A stretch of 64,000 bases of DNA from Magnaporthiopsis rhizophila (Eukaryota; Ascomycota; Sordariomycetes; Magnaporthales; Magnaporthaceae). The notes under the pieces are model-generated. The model was given only the letters and a program-made list of their open reading frames with translations, had not been told where the DNA came from and ran no database searches. The position numbers and the translations under genes are program-made. Shown piece by piece: positions 1-11,600 of the stretch (the stretch's first letter is position 1; the number at the start of each line of letters is the position of its first letter). The DNA is taken from assembly GCA_003049465.1 (NCBI GenBank), contig PYSS01000027.1, positions 274,630 to 338,629 on the forward strand. Direction: 5' to 3'.

Positions 1-374
1 TTCTTTGACAGTGCTGTCCAGCGACTATATGGCTGATGGGGCGCTGCCAGGAGGGCTTGAATGATGCCCTGGGGATGGGTATGATGTGTCTGGTGTGGTG
101 CTATCGGGCAACTGGTAAGAGGGCTGGGCAAACGGGCTGGTGGACGCTGCCAGCAGGATTCGAACGATGCCTTCGGGACGGAATAGATGGGCTCTTGCGG
201 GCTCGAATGTGGTTTTAAAAACGGTATGTAGATCAATGTGATACCCTGGATGTAAAATCTGTAATTTTAGGGTCGGAAATTGGTTTCTTAGTTGCGGCCC
301 GAGTGCTTGGAGTGTTGGTGACGTCATGGCGACTACAAGAGTCATAGGCACCCCGCGGGGTCGCGTCATGCACA

Positions 375-461
375 GCCGCGGTAGTGTAGTGGTAAGCACA
401 TCAGGTTTTGATTGGTTTCTTTCTTCTCCTGAGAACCCAGGTTCGAACCCTGGCCATGGCT
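375..461 (+). tRNA. tRNA-Gln (anticodon UUG) with a 15-nt intron
   Basis: A complete cloverleaf can be read. The acceptor strands are 375-381 and 454-460 with discriminator T461. The D arm contains TAGTGTAGTGG, the anticodon stem pairs 401-405 with 428-432, the variable loop is 4 nt, and the T arm is CCAGG-TTCGAAC-CCTGG. The anticodon loop reads TT-TTG-A...T, giving anticodon UUG (408-410), which decodes CAA. The intron lies at the canonical place between positions 37 and 38 (412-426). The layout closely follows yeast tRNA-Gln(UUG), including the 4-nt variable loop. The acceptor stem has one G-U pair and one C-A mismatch, which slightly lowers confidence that it is fully functional. Removal of the intron would need the SEN endonuclease, one subunit of which (SEN34) is encoded in this window. 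Confidence 0.88.
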
Positions 462-985
462 TGATCCGCATGTTTTTGGTTGCCGGCTTCGTTGTCTGTT
501 GGCAATTGACATTTCATTTTTTTTTTTTTTCTTTTTTTCCCTCTGTGTCCCGTTCAGGCATGCCTGTATGGTCCTTTGCTATCCCTAAATTGAACTCGAA
601 TAATGTACGTGTACAACCACACGACTTCTCACCGCGTGGCCCGCCGTGCTAATCTCTTCAGCTTTGATGGACTAATACAATAGAACCAACCACCCAGGGG
701 TGTTCGAGTATTCAGTCAGCACGGGAGGCTACAAACAGTCACAGGATTTACGGGGGTTTAGGACGAGCGTACAATACATGTCCATCATGGAAGTGGTGAA
801 CAATCGCCGTCACAGGAATAAATCACCCGCGTCTGGCGGAAACGACCCAATCCGCCTTCGCGTCGAGGAGGTCAGCAGTCGCGTTCGTTATAACCGATAA
901 ATACATGTACTTACCTAGGAAACCGCTTTCTTACCTAACCCCTAACTCCTAACTGCTAAATCGCAGGAGGAAAACAATCCGCGCC
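462..985. other. Intergenic, no gene seen
   Basis: This stretch follows the tRNA and holds a T tract at about 518-532, which could serve Pol III termination although it lies some 60 nt past the tRNA. Near 930-960 is a short degenerate CCTAAC-type run. I see no reading frame with support. Confidence 0.5.
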
Positions 986-2017
986 TTAAAAAGTCTGTGT
1001 TCCGGGGTAAAATGGGTTAGTATTCCATAAAGTGCTGTCTCGCTCCGCCAGGACCACCTCGAGCTCTTTCTGCAGCCGTGCGGCCTCTTGCTCGGATTCT
1101 TCGGCCGTTTGCATTAGCTGCTGGTAATCCTGCCACAGATCCGCGTAGGTCTGCTGCAGGTTCCTATAAGCATCCCCAACATGGTCAGATCTAGACTGGA
1201 GTTGCTCAAACTCCTGCCCGAGGTCCTCGTAAGCGCCCCGGAGACCGTCGTATTTGTGCTCGAGATCGGCAATGTCGCGCTCGAGCTGTTCTACCCGCTG
1301 CTGCGCGGCCGCTGCGCGCTCCTGGAAAAATCCGATAAAGGTCTTGTTGTGGAGCGCCACGGCTCGCCATTCCCGGGCCTTTCGTTGCAGCTCGAGCGTC
1401 TCTGCATCGAGCTCGGCGGGCTCGGCGTCGACCTCCCTGTGCTGCTGCTGCTGCTGCGGGCCGTCTGAGGAGCTGCGCTCCAGGTCGGGCCGGCTGCCGG
1501 CCTGCGGGTGGTTGGCCAGAAGTCCTTGCAGCTGCCCTATGGTGTCAACGTCGACGAGGGTGCCGTAGTGCTTCGGCCGGATCGGGACGCAGATGTCGTC
1601 AAGGGGGTCGCCGGCAAAGGCTGGACGGAAAGGCGACCTGGCGAGCAGCTTGATGCGGGCCATCGCGCAAGGGCCAGGCGAAGTCGACTGTCCGTCTCGC
1701 CTCCCGCTGGCCCACGAGCCAGAGTCGCTGAAGGTAAAAGCCGAGCGCCGAAAATAGGCGTGGTCGGGACCATGGACATCATCTTCCGATGAGGCGAGCC
1801 CCAGCGAGACCCAGACACCGCAGAATAGTCGCCGCAGGAGTTCGATTGCTGTAACGGGAGGCCTAACAGGGCTGCCAGCAGACCTGAGCGGGCTTTTCGT
1901 CAGCTTCATTATGTCGGGTATACTTACGGATTGGCGTATCTGGTCTTGTAGAGGGTGCGGATTCTGCGATAGAGGGTCAGGGACTGGGAATTTTGGGCGG
2001 CGCAGGGTGGACAACAT
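986..2017 (-). CDS. Coiled-coil protein of unknown function
   Basis: An open frame of 343 residues on the minus strand. The N-terminal 180 residues are low in recognisable structure and rich in Pro, Ser and Arg. A short polyQ run follows near residue 190. From about residue 205 to 330 there is a long, charged, heptad-like stretch rich in Glu, Gln, Leu and Arg, typical of a parallel coiled coil. I recognise no family. The coiled-coil part has the biased codon use of a real gene, whereas the N-terminal part is less convincing. A strong donor-like GTAAGT sits at 1927-1922, so an intron near the 5' end is possible, but I found no acceptor that keeps the frame. In-frame Met codons further in are alternative starts. 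It lies 390 nt downstream of the HEI10-like gene on the same strand. Confidence 0.5.
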   Translation of the reverse strand: MLSTLRRPKFPVPDPLSQNPHPLQDQIRQSVSIPDIMKLTKSPLRSAGSPVRPPVTAIELLRRLFCGVWVSLGLASSEDDVHGPDHAYFRRSAFTFSDSGSWASGRRDGQSTSPGPCAMARIKLLARSPFRPAFAGDPLDDICVPIRPKHYGTLVDVDTIGQLQGLLANHPQAGSRPDLERSSSDGPQQQQQHREVDAEPAELDAETLELQRKAREWRAVALHNKTFIGFFQERAAAAQQRVEQLERDIADLEHKYDGLRGAYEDLGQEFEQLQSRSDHVGDAYRNLQQTYADLWQDYQQLMQTAEESEQEAARLQKELEVVLAERDSTLWNTNPFYPGTQTF

Positions 2018-2406
2018 TGCAAGTCTGAAGCCGGCGGCGGCTAGCGTTCTAATATAGGGAGCGTCAAATAGTCACTGTGCATTGATCTTGTCTTACAATA
2101 CAACAAAGGGTCGTATTGTAGCAGTTCTTTGTGACCGACCTCAACCCTTTGTTTCTCCATCTATCTTTGACGTACCGCGTCTTGCATGTTGTGCCAGCTT
2201 GATACATGAAAATCCTCCCAAAATCCCGATGTTTCTAGCAACTTACTGAGCAAATTTAGGCAGCCATTTGTTGGACCTCCATTGTGGCGTGCCTACTCGT
2301 CAAGACAGCGGCCGCAGGGCGTTTGTGGCTCGTGTTTGGTTAGCAGTGGGAACGCTACCCCAGGACAAGGTTCAGAGCTACCGGAAGAATACTCACTTCT
2401 AGGTCC
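2018..2406. other. Intergenic gap between coiled-coil gene and HEI10-like gene
   Basis: About 390 bases that would hold the promoter of the downstream gene and the 3' end of the HEI10-like gene. No ORF, RNA gene or repeat is evident. Confidence 0.4.
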
Positions 2407-3719
2407 TTAATCTGGAAGGACGATTATTTCCCTCCTGACGCTTCCACGTCTCTGGTTGTTGACTCCGTAGCCGCTGCCAATTCTGGTGGCCGCAGGGTGG
2501 ACAAAGCCGCGATGACCGTCAAGGCGTTGCCCTCCATTGTGCGCCTGAGAGCCACCAATCCCGGACTCTGGCAATCCAATTCCAGACGTGCCGTTCAAAG
2601 TCGCATGATGCGCCGGGAGCCCGCTCGATACTAGAAAATAGTGAGCACATATCCAGGGGAAAATTTAGAGGACTACCGACCTTGGCTATGCTTGTGCGGC
2701 TGATCACTGGGCGGGTGGCGGCGGGAGTGCCAGGGCTGGGCCATGCTGGGGCCTGAAGGAATGTGCGGGAGCGATCTCTTCTGGATGTGCCCAGCATTCT
2801 GGGTGCCTGGCTCTGCAGGCCTCGGAGGGCCAGTCCGCGTGGGGTTTGCCAACGGGGAGGCACCGGCAACACCCACCCTACGCAGACTCAAGTCCACGGC
2901 CTCGGTGACAGTGTCCTGAAGCTGGTCGAGCATTACCATTTCCTTGAGCTTGTCGTAAAGCTCTTGCACTTGAGAGAGCCTTTTGTTTTTTTCCTTGAGC
3001 CTCTCCAGCAGCTCGTCGTTCTTCTGCCGCACGTCATCCCGCTCCGCCGTCAGGGCTTTCGTCGTGTTTGGCTTTAGCATGCCATGCAGCCGCTGGGTAA
3101 GGTAGTAGATGGTCCGGCCTACCTTCAAGCCTCTTCGAGAGCATCTCGTTGTCTCGTTTTGCGATTCCTTTGACTGCCTCCAGCTCGTGCGCGATCTCGT
3201 CGTACTTGTTCTCCCAGGTCTGCGAAAAGTAGGATTTCATGTATCTATGACACAGTTTAGTGGTGCATATCGCGCACAAGCAGCGGACGGCAGGAGCAGG
3301 ACATGACTATGCCGGACATTTGGCGGTTCATCTGGATCTCCCAGAAGTTTAACGCTGCTGTGGCGCATTGAAGCACGTCGCCAGGGCTCAACCCTTTGAG
3401 AACGGTGTACTTGTGATGCTCGCTCGGCGGCCTGAGGTCGACAGGGTGGCCAATGTCATCCCTGCGCAAGACAGTCGGACAAATTGGGCACTTCAGCCCG
3501 AGTTCATGTGGTGTCCAGTAGGTGGGTTCCTCCGTACAGAGTTTGCAAAAGATATGGCTGTGGCCAGAGCGAAGCACTTGGTCAGCATGCTGGTGAGGTG
3601 ATGAATGGCTGATGGAGAGGAGGCAGGCTGCTGCTGTCCTTGGCTTACTTGCACGTGGTGATGAAGGCCTCGCTGGTGAGCTTGGTGTGGCATTTGTTAC
3701 AAATTAGTGTGAACTCCAT
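2407..3719 (-). CDS. hei10: HEI10/CCNB1IP1-type RING E3 ligase (meiotic crossover factor)
   Basis: Five exons on the minus strand (3719-3649, 3557-3318, 3244-3123, 3055-2681, 2630-2407) join to 343 residues. The N-terminus carries a C3HC4 RING: C7, C10, C23, H25, C28, C31, C47, C50. A Trp-containing helical segment (ALNFWEIQMNRQ) follows. A coiled coil then runs through exons 3-4, and the C-terminal tail is rich in Pro, Gly, Ser and Arg. This is the HEI10 layout. In fungi such as Sordaria, HEI10 marks recombination sites on the synaptonemal complex and is thought to act as a SUMO/ubiquitin E3, so a nuclear meiotic role is inferred. Intron 2 has a weak donor (GTCCGG) and intron 3 an AAAG acceptor. 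These joins rest on frame and family fit. The start is the first ATG before the RING. It is divergent from ULA1. Confidence 0.82.
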
Positions 3720-4319
3720 GGCCGACCGTGCTGAGTGGGCTCCCTGTCCGAGGACTGCAGTTGCGGAGTTCTTTGATCATGATCATGCCACCGAGTTGGT
3801 TGCGACGAGGTTGGGCACGCCTGGATTCTGTTCCATTCCAGTTTGGATTGAAATCTGTCAATTAGCCTGGTCGGGCTGCTACCTGGTGCGGGACTCAGTT
3901 CCCCGCTAGCTCACGATGCTGTCGCCCATTGTCCTTTGAGCGTGCAATGAAAGAGCGCTCGCGAGCACGTTGAGGACAGGAAGGAGCAAACGGAGAAAAA
4001 ATGAAGCCACTGGACGCTGCTGGTTGCCGTGTACCGACGCACAAGCCGCATTCCTGTCCGTGCTCAACCCAAAATCTGGGGATAGGTGGGGCTAGCGCTC
4101 CACCGCGTCCACGACCCCTCCACTCCCAACGGCCTCAACCCGCTCCTGGCAGGCATCAAAGTAGCTGCAGCCGGAAGCGCGATTCCCGACACGCTCTGCC
4201 GCAAGGTCTCCCCCTCATTCGCGACCTCCCGACTCGGCCTGCTTTTCGCCCCTCGATATACCCGCCGTGCCCAAGCGTCCAGGCCCTGTTCATTCGTTTT
4301 ATTTTATTTTTATCTCAAC
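3720..4319. promoter_or_regulatory. Divergent promoter shared by HEI10-like gene and ULA1
   Basis: Six hundred bases separate two head-to-head start codons. The ULA1 side is CT-rich (about 4120-4310), as is common in fungal 5' leaders. No TATA box or operator stands out. Dual promoter function is inferred from geometry alone. Confidence 0.45.
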
Positions 4320-6312
4320 ATGACGGAAGTCGTGGCCGACCAGACTCCACCAGCCCTCCATCGACCGTCGGAAAAGGAAAAGAAGTACGACAGGCAGCTG
4401 CGCCTGTGGGCGGCCAGCGGCCAGGCGGCACTGGAGTCGGCGAACCTGCTCCTGGTGAACTCGGGCAGTGGCACTGTTGGCGTCGAGACGCTCAAGAACC
4501 TGGTACTGCCGGGTAAGTCCACCCCTGGCGGCGCCCCGTTTGACTGGTCTACAAACTAACTGCATGTCTCTGTCTCTGTAACGGCACTACCTAGGCATCG
4601 GTCGTTTTACCATATTCGACGAGGCTACGGTCTGCGAGGCCGACCTGGGAGTTAACTTCTTCCTGGACGAGGACTCGATAGGGAAACCAAGGGCACGGTG
4701 CTGCGCGGAGCTGCTAGTGGAGCTGAACCCGGAAGTCCAAGGTGAATGGCAGCCAAATCACGAGGTATGGGACACCAGGCGGAAAGAAGGGAACGTTTTC
4801 CCGGCGAGCGGACCGGCTAGGCGCTGCCTTGTGTCTCGCGTGGATGTTGCCGTCTAACGCGCGTTCTCTCCACCACAGGCTGGCCGTCTTGGCCTTGAGC
4901 AGCTTCTTGGGCAAGCCTCGCCGACTTATTCCCTGATCATCTACTCGCACCCAATATCGAAAAGCGACAGGGGTCTCCTTGAGTCCTACGGCCGCCAGCA
5001 CGGCACGCCGCTAATAGCCGTGCACTCGGCCGGACTCTACTCGTATTTTCGGGTGGAGCTGCCTGGCGCTTTCCCCATCGTCGACACCCACCCAGACGAG
5101 ACGGCGACGACTGATCTGCGCCTGCTGGGGCCCTGGCCAGAGCTAGTGGACTTCGCCAAGGGCATGACTGCAGATATTGATGGTCTGGACAACCACCAGC
5201 ATGGTCACCTGCCGTACGTGGTGATATTGCTCTACTATCTTGAGCAGTGGAAGACGAGCCACGACGGGCGCTACCCCTCGACGTATGCGGAGAAGACGGC
5301 TTTCAGGAAGATTGTGTCCGAGGCGCAGAGGAGAGACAATGGAGAGGGTGGGGAGGAGAACTTTGACGAGGCGGTGGCTGCGGTCCTGAAGACCATCTCG
5401 CCACCCTCGCTTCCGTCGGGACTAAAGGAAGTTTTCAGGTACCTGGATACCCACAAGGTAGGTTCTCGGCCACCCCGCCCCAGCCCAGACTGGTCTAGGG
5501 CATCCTATTGGTGCGTGGGCTAACGGGACTGTGCTCAGGATGAGGCCAAGGCCAGCTTCTGGGTCATTGCGTCTGCCGTGAGGGCGTTCTGGGAGAAACA
5601 CCAGTGTCTGCCGGTGCCAGGGAAGGTACCCGACATGAAGGCGCAGTCGAGCGTCTACATCCAGCTTCAGAACATCTACAAGGCGAAAGCCCGTCTGGAT
5701 GTTGCCGAGGTGCTGGAGACGGTGCGATCGTCGCCAGGCGGTGGTGGGATAGAGCCTGCCGAGGTGGAGCTGTTCTGCAAGAACGCTGCGTTTGTCAAGC
5801 TCATCAACGCAACCGAGACGGGGCCCAGCGCTGATCGGCTGGCCTCGGTCGTAGGTAAGTCACATGAGACCCATCCATGCCCCTACTACCTCTGCCGTGG
5901 TCGGGTCACCGCGGCTCGCCACCGGGACTTGGAGGGGACCATATATTAAAACATTGCCACAGAAGCCGAACTGGCGAATGACAAGAACGCAGAGGCCATG
6001 ATGATGCCCCTGTCGCTCATCCCTATCTACGTGGCCCTGTCCGCCACCGCGCACGACCCCGCCGCCACGACCGAGCAGATCACGGGGGCGATGAGGGATA
6101 TGCTGCCCAGTGCCGCTTGGAACGATCGGCTAGCGAAAGCGGCCGAGGAGGTGGCCAGGGCCGGCGGCGGCGAGCTCCACAACATTTCGGCTCTGACAGG
6201 CGGCATGGTGGCCCAGGAGGTGATCAAGATCATCACAAAACAGTACATACCGGTGGACAACACGTGCATATTCGACGGCATCGGCAGCCGGTGCCAGACG
6301 CTGCGCCTATGA
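4320..6312 (+). CDS. ula1: ULA1/APPBP1, NEDD8-activating enzyme E1 regulatory subunit
   Basis: Five exons (4320-4512, 4595-4764, 4879-5457, 5539-5854, 5963-6312) give 535 residues, the usual length for APPBP1. The first exon has the E1 opening (KYDRQLRLWAASGQ) and the Rossmann loop region with NSGSGTVGVETLKNL. Exon 2 continues with the strand leading to FDEATV. Later parts match APPBP1 throughout, for example GLYSYFRVELPGAF, HLPYVVILLYYLEQW, VPDMKAQS..YIQLQNIY and, at the end, GGMVAQEVIKIITKQ. The protein pairs with UBA3 to form the heterodimeric E1 that activates NEDD8/Rub1 for cullin neddylation. This half lacks the catalytic cysteine domain, as expected. All introns are short with good GT-AG ends and keep phase. 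Neddylation controls cullin-RING ligases in the nucleus and cytosol. Confidence 0.93.
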
Positions 6313-8394
6313 TTTGGCGTGGCATCCGGATGCTTGGAAGAATAGGATGAACAGGATAGCAACCGCAAAGAGGGAGTCGTCTGACGTACGCACGCCACAA
6401 GCTTTCCTGGATAAACCGGCCGGCGAAGCCGCCAGCGAGTGTTCGTCGGCAGGGCTTGGCCGGGTCGTAATTGAAGGGGCCTCTTGGGTGGATAGCATTG
6501 TTGCAATCTGGCCGAGGGGAACGACGGCACTAGCCTCGCAGATCCGGCTTTACTATACTGCGCCAGGCCACCGCTTTTTTTTTCCGTAGGGAGCTAGAGA
6601 GCCAAGGGGAGAAGAGTAGGTAAGTTGGAGTAGCCGGCCAGTGGGTGTGCGTGGGAAGTTACCTAGCGAGAGCAATAGAAGGAGAAAAAGGGGGGTGGAC
6701 TTTCTGGATATATAGAGTACTGCCACCCCTCCCCCCCTTGTGGAGTGATGTGCGGCGCGCTCATCCAGTGCCTAGCGGGCGAGCCAACAATAGGGAGGAG
6801 GGTAGGTATGCTGGGGAAGAGGGGGCGTGTGCAGATGGGGATTTAGTGATGACATGGACGGGGTGGGTGTGTGGTGACGATTACCCCATGGGGCCGGGCA
6901 GAGCTGGGGAAACATGAATGGCACGGCTACCCCTGACGGGCGACAGAGTCCGTGCACGGAGGATAGATCGGACCGCAAGTCCCGGGGAGCTGGCAAGCGA
7001 TGACACCTTGGAAATCAGGGCTTGGTAGGTAGGAGGGGAGGAGGGCTTTGGTTGGTGGTTAGGTTTCACTCTTGTTCGTTCCCATGGGCGAGAAACTTGG
7101 GGAATGGCAGGACTCGAGCGGGCTTTTCGCTTCCACTTTGCCTCTTTTTATTCTCCGAACCAGCAGGTAGCCTGCCAGTCTGTGCCGTCTCTGCATTTAT
7201 CCCTCACTGATTCCGTGGTTTTGCGCTTTTGTCTACGGGTAGCTAGGTATGGTATGGTAGTTGGGCATAGAGGAAGCCCCAGTCGCATTAAACCCGGGCC
7301 GGATGGGAGGGGTTGGTGTGAGGAGAGAGCGGATGCCGGTTCCGCTGGAGCGTTGTCTGTCGTCACCTCTCCATCTGTCTGGCTGTTTTTTTTTTTTTTT
7401 TCCAGAGTTCACATGTCCATCCATCCGGTTTTACAGAAAGAAGAAAAGAAAAAAAAAGAGACGGCAGGTGGCAAAGCAAAGCAAGCAAATTCACGGGTGT
7501 TGGGTATTCGTGTCAGGCCATGCAGCTTCCCGTCATTTTTTCTTTCTCATCCTGCCGGACGCTGAAGCCGTTTTTCATTTCGTTTTTTTTTTTCTTTTTC
7601 TGATTGTTCTCCTCTTGGCTGACGGGCACGAGCATGATGATCATGTCGCTACCCGAACAACGGCACATATCGTGTATTGGGTTTTTTTGCCTGCCGCCCG
7701 CCCGCCCGCCCAGCGGCAAGGCACCCACCCCATTTTTTTCATAGTCAAGGTAGGTAACACGACGGCAAAGTTTGCAGCGCAGCTCAGCTCAGCTCTAGCA
7801 GCAGCAGCAGCAGCAGCAACACCCCCAGGCACAGCGGATAGTTTTTGTGTGCATGCGATGGACCCGCGGTGGCGTCGCATAATAAAAAGAAGGCACGGGA
7901 AAATGGGCTGCCGGTTGCTGCTGAGTGAGGCCTTTCCACTGCGTCATCTAAGTGAGCTGTGGTGTCGATGACGGCTGCGGTTCTTTTTCGGTGTTTCGAT
8001 GACGATAGATGCTTGTCTCCTGCTAGTCTACCCTGCGTCATACGGATGGCTTCTTATTGTAACGATCTCCTTCTCGGCCACGCCGCCTCCGAAGGAAAAA
8101 TGGCTTGAGCTGGCTGTCTCGGGCGGCATGGGACACGGGTGAGAGCAGAAATGCTGAGACGACGGAGCTGTTGTCTCTCCCCGCGATCCTTTGGCTTGCC
8201 CCTTTGCGAAACATGGGCAATATGGATCATCCTGCAGCTGCCCGTTGAGCAAATCCTGGAACTTGGAAGTCGGCGATGTTTTGTTATCGCGGCGCACAGC
8301 TGTAGCGGCCGGGTCCGCGCAGCAGTGAAGAGGAAAAGCCATTCGGCCTTGGCCGGGGCCCGGCCTAGCTCCAGGCACACGCACGCATATGTGT

Positions 8395-8397
<3 letters not shown>

Positions 8398-8438
<41 letters not shown>
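8398..8438. repeat. TG dinucleotide microsatellite
   Basis: About 20 uninterrupted TG units, immediately followed by TGGG repeats. It borders the duplicated block around the N at 8553. Confidence 0.9.
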
Positions 8439-8440
<2 letters not shown>

Positions 8441-8446
<6 letters not shown>

Positions 8447-8665
8447 GGTGGTCGCGGGTACGTGCTTTGCCTGACTGTGGCTGAGCGCCTCGGACGGCAA
8501 GTCGAGACAAATGGGGAGAGTGGAGGGGTTATTTTTTCTTTCAACATTTGATNTGGGTGGGTGGTCGCGGGTACGTGCTTTGCCTGACTGTGGCTGAGCG
8601 CCTCGGACGGCAAGTCGAGACAAATGGGGAGAGTGGAGGGGTTATTTTTTCTTTCAACATTTGAT
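8441..8665. repeat. 112-bp direct duplication around a single N
   Basis: Bases 8441-8552 and 8554-8665 are identical by eye and separated only by an N at 8553. This is what results when two contigs with overlapping ends are joined without merging the overlap. It most likely represents one copy in the genome. Confidence 0.85.
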
Positions 8666-11600
8666 CCGGTTGGCCAGCCGTTACCCGTCCCACGCGGCCC
8701 TTTTACCATGTCTGGCGACGGACGGACGAGGGGCAGGCAAGCGGCGGCTGTTATGTTATGGACTTTTCAACTTTTTGTCCCACGTAACATACGCAGCCAG
8801 CCGTCTTTCTTGGCCCGTGGGATAGCTGCCGGGGCCGGCAAGCGTGTGTTGCGAGACAGGAACAAAACCCATCGTCTCTCACTTGCCTATAATCCCCACC
8901 CAAGGCATCGTAAGGGACTAACTATATCAACCCTCGACGGCAAGCGGCAAGTTTCCAGGAGGCCAGGAGGGAGGGCAATCAGGTATAACGGGAAGCCAGC
9001 CAGGTCCAGGTCGACCGCCATTGGAGGGCTCCGAGATTGAGGGACAGCCACAAAACGGCCAGCAGGCCACATGTGGGTGGGAGACGAGTGGATGGAGGGC
9101 GGAGCAGGAGTGTGTGCGTGCGCGTCGTCTTCCCTCTCTCGCAGAACTGGCGGTGAGTTGCTATTGCCGTTGGTGGTGGCGATGGCGCTCCAGCTGCCGA
9201 TGGGGTGGCTCGACGGGACGCTGAGGGAGACGAAGGGTGAGGGTGGTCTTGTTACCATTGGTATTGGTCTGGCATTAATCCTGGTGTTGCTACTAGTATC
9301 CGTACCCCAACTCCTACTATTTTTGGTACTCTTTCTGGTACTGCTATTGGTACTTCATACTGCTATCATATCCTCCTGCGGTCCGTCAGCCCAGAGCATG
9401 CGTTGTCGGTATTGCCTTCACCCGTCCCGCCGAAGTGTTGCCTTTCCTCCCTGTACGGTCATAGACGTAAGACGATTGGAGTTGTCGAGCCAATATTTCC
9501 TGTGCAGCCTAGCCATCAGTGCCGGCCCGTAATGGTGGTGGGTAGGCCGACGACAAGTCCGGAGAGACGATGAGGTGGCCTAGCGCCAGCGTCTCGCCAG
9601 CAGTCAACCTGTTTTTTTGCACACATAATCGGTGGCTTGTCCGGAGCGGAAAAAAAGTGTCCGGCCAGGCAGCAGCAGTGTTCTGGGGCCTCGATGGCCA
9701 TGTTTCGAAAGCCAGGTTACGTGCGAGTAGACGACAATGCGGGACATTTGCACAAAACAAGGCGCGCCCCCGTCTCTCGTTATCCGCCTGTCCGCCTGCC
9801 CGCCCGCTGCTGCCAATTTTTGCCCCATTACACACAATGTGCGCGTGCGCGCGTGTAAGCGGGAGGGCAGCCGGACCGAAGCATAGGCTCGGGTATGGGG
9901 AAGCCGGCCAATAGGGTTCAAGGTAACCAGAGAATGGAGGCGTGAAATTAATAAAACATGGGGAGTCTAACCGGATCGAAGAAAAAAAAATAAAGGAAGG
10001 GCGCTTCTTTTTTCCAACCTCACTGTCATATTTTTCCTGCCCCGCCAAGTGCTCGCTTCTTTATTTTCCCTACCGACCTGGCCAGCCAAGTCAACAAACG
10101 CGCCCTTCCCCATGTGACCTGATGGGCAATGCAGGCGAGGTGGCACAGCCCAATGGGGGTGGTCTGGCGAGGGACGTCCAAACACGTGTTCCGCACCGTG
10201 ACGATAAGACGATGGCTGCCAGAGCCGAAAACACCCAGCGTTCGATATTAGGTGCGTGATTTGTGGCTGGGCGAGTCGGGAAGCGAAGAAAGATAAAAGT
10301 AAAAAAGCCATATCACCAAGCCCCAGACACCCATCGCTTGCTTGCCCGGCTATGGTAGGTGATTTCCCACGCATGGGCCCTGCTGACCCGCATCGAAGAT
10401 CAGAGCTTGACCGGCTTTTTTGCCTTCTTGCATCTTTCCTCGTCAGGTGCTTCTTATTTTGATTTCGATTTCGGCAACATGACGAAGCAGCTCACGTCCC
10501 GGGCTTTCTGCAGCGGACACACAATTCAGAGGTCCTGGCCGAGTTGGTCGATACCCACATTTTCTTCGGGGCTCTGAGCCGGCCCGTGGGGTTCGTCCTT
10601 ACGCCAAGGTTAGGGGATACAGGACGGGTAAACAGGTATCCCGGCACCCCAAGCGCTGTCCGGCGGCTTTTTTGTGATGTCTCACCGGGGATCTATTTCG
10701 AGAAATCGAGGCTAGCCTTCTGTAGACCATGACTTGATCCGGCCACAGGCGTGGGTGGGACGCCTGATTTGTAAGTCTAGGTGCCTAGATACCAAGACAT
10801 GCGTTCCTGCGTAGGTACTTGGGCTCTGAGCGCCCACACCTACTGGAACTGAGCTGGACGAGAAAGAATGGAAGCGATTCTGTGCTGATATTGCGGCATG
10901 GCAATTGTCCATTTAGAGACGTCAAGGGTCCGGCCCATCCATGGTAGAGATCGTCGAGATAAGTTCCAAAATAAGCACTTTCTCCGGGTGGTGGTACAGG
11001 AGTGGTCTGGGATATTCTGGACGAGTGCTTGGTGACAGATCAGGTCGAGAGGCTCCATCCGGCGTGGTGGTGGTGTGGTGGTGGTGGTGGCAGGGCAGAA
11101 AAGAAGAATACCCAAAAGAAACGAGGCAGCAGTGCGAGCAGCACCGGCTATTCCAGCTGAGCTCGAGGTTTCGGGAAACCCATCCCAGCTCGCCTGGGGT
11201 GCCCAGGCCGGCTGGGGAGACTAGGGCAAAAGGGTGCCCCCATGGCCGAAGCGCGCGCGATCCAGGCTCGCTTGGCCGTATAGCCGGATCACCTGCAGGC
11301 TCTGATCGCCCTTTTGCACTGAGCAGCACAGCATGCCCAAACGGTTACTATGCGGGGAAGTGGAGACCCCTATTTGGCCGGTAATGAGGACAGGATGTGA
11401 GGGCCGACGACGATGGCACGTGTGGGACATTCCGCTTTTGGGAGGGGTCGGCCTGGTCTTGCGGGAAGCCATCTGGACGCGGTTCTTTTGACGGTGGGGA
11501 CCAGGAGAGGGCGAAGTCGGCATTGGATGTCATGGCAGGCGCTCCCCAGGCGTTCATGCAGAACCGCGTTACATGGAGCGGAGTGCTTTTACCCCAGGAT

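Noticed and set aside
25..471. 148-codon open frame on the minus strand
   Set aside because: It runs antisense through the tRNA-Gln and has no family resemblance or coding bias.
7261..7971. 236-codon plus-strand frame
   Set aside because: Built largely from T, A and CAG runs and changes composition along its length. No family seen.
9071..9532. 153-codon frame with a hydrophobic Leu/Val stretch
   Set aside because: The hydrophobic run comes from repeated TGGTACT-like DNA, so a membrane protein is unlikely.
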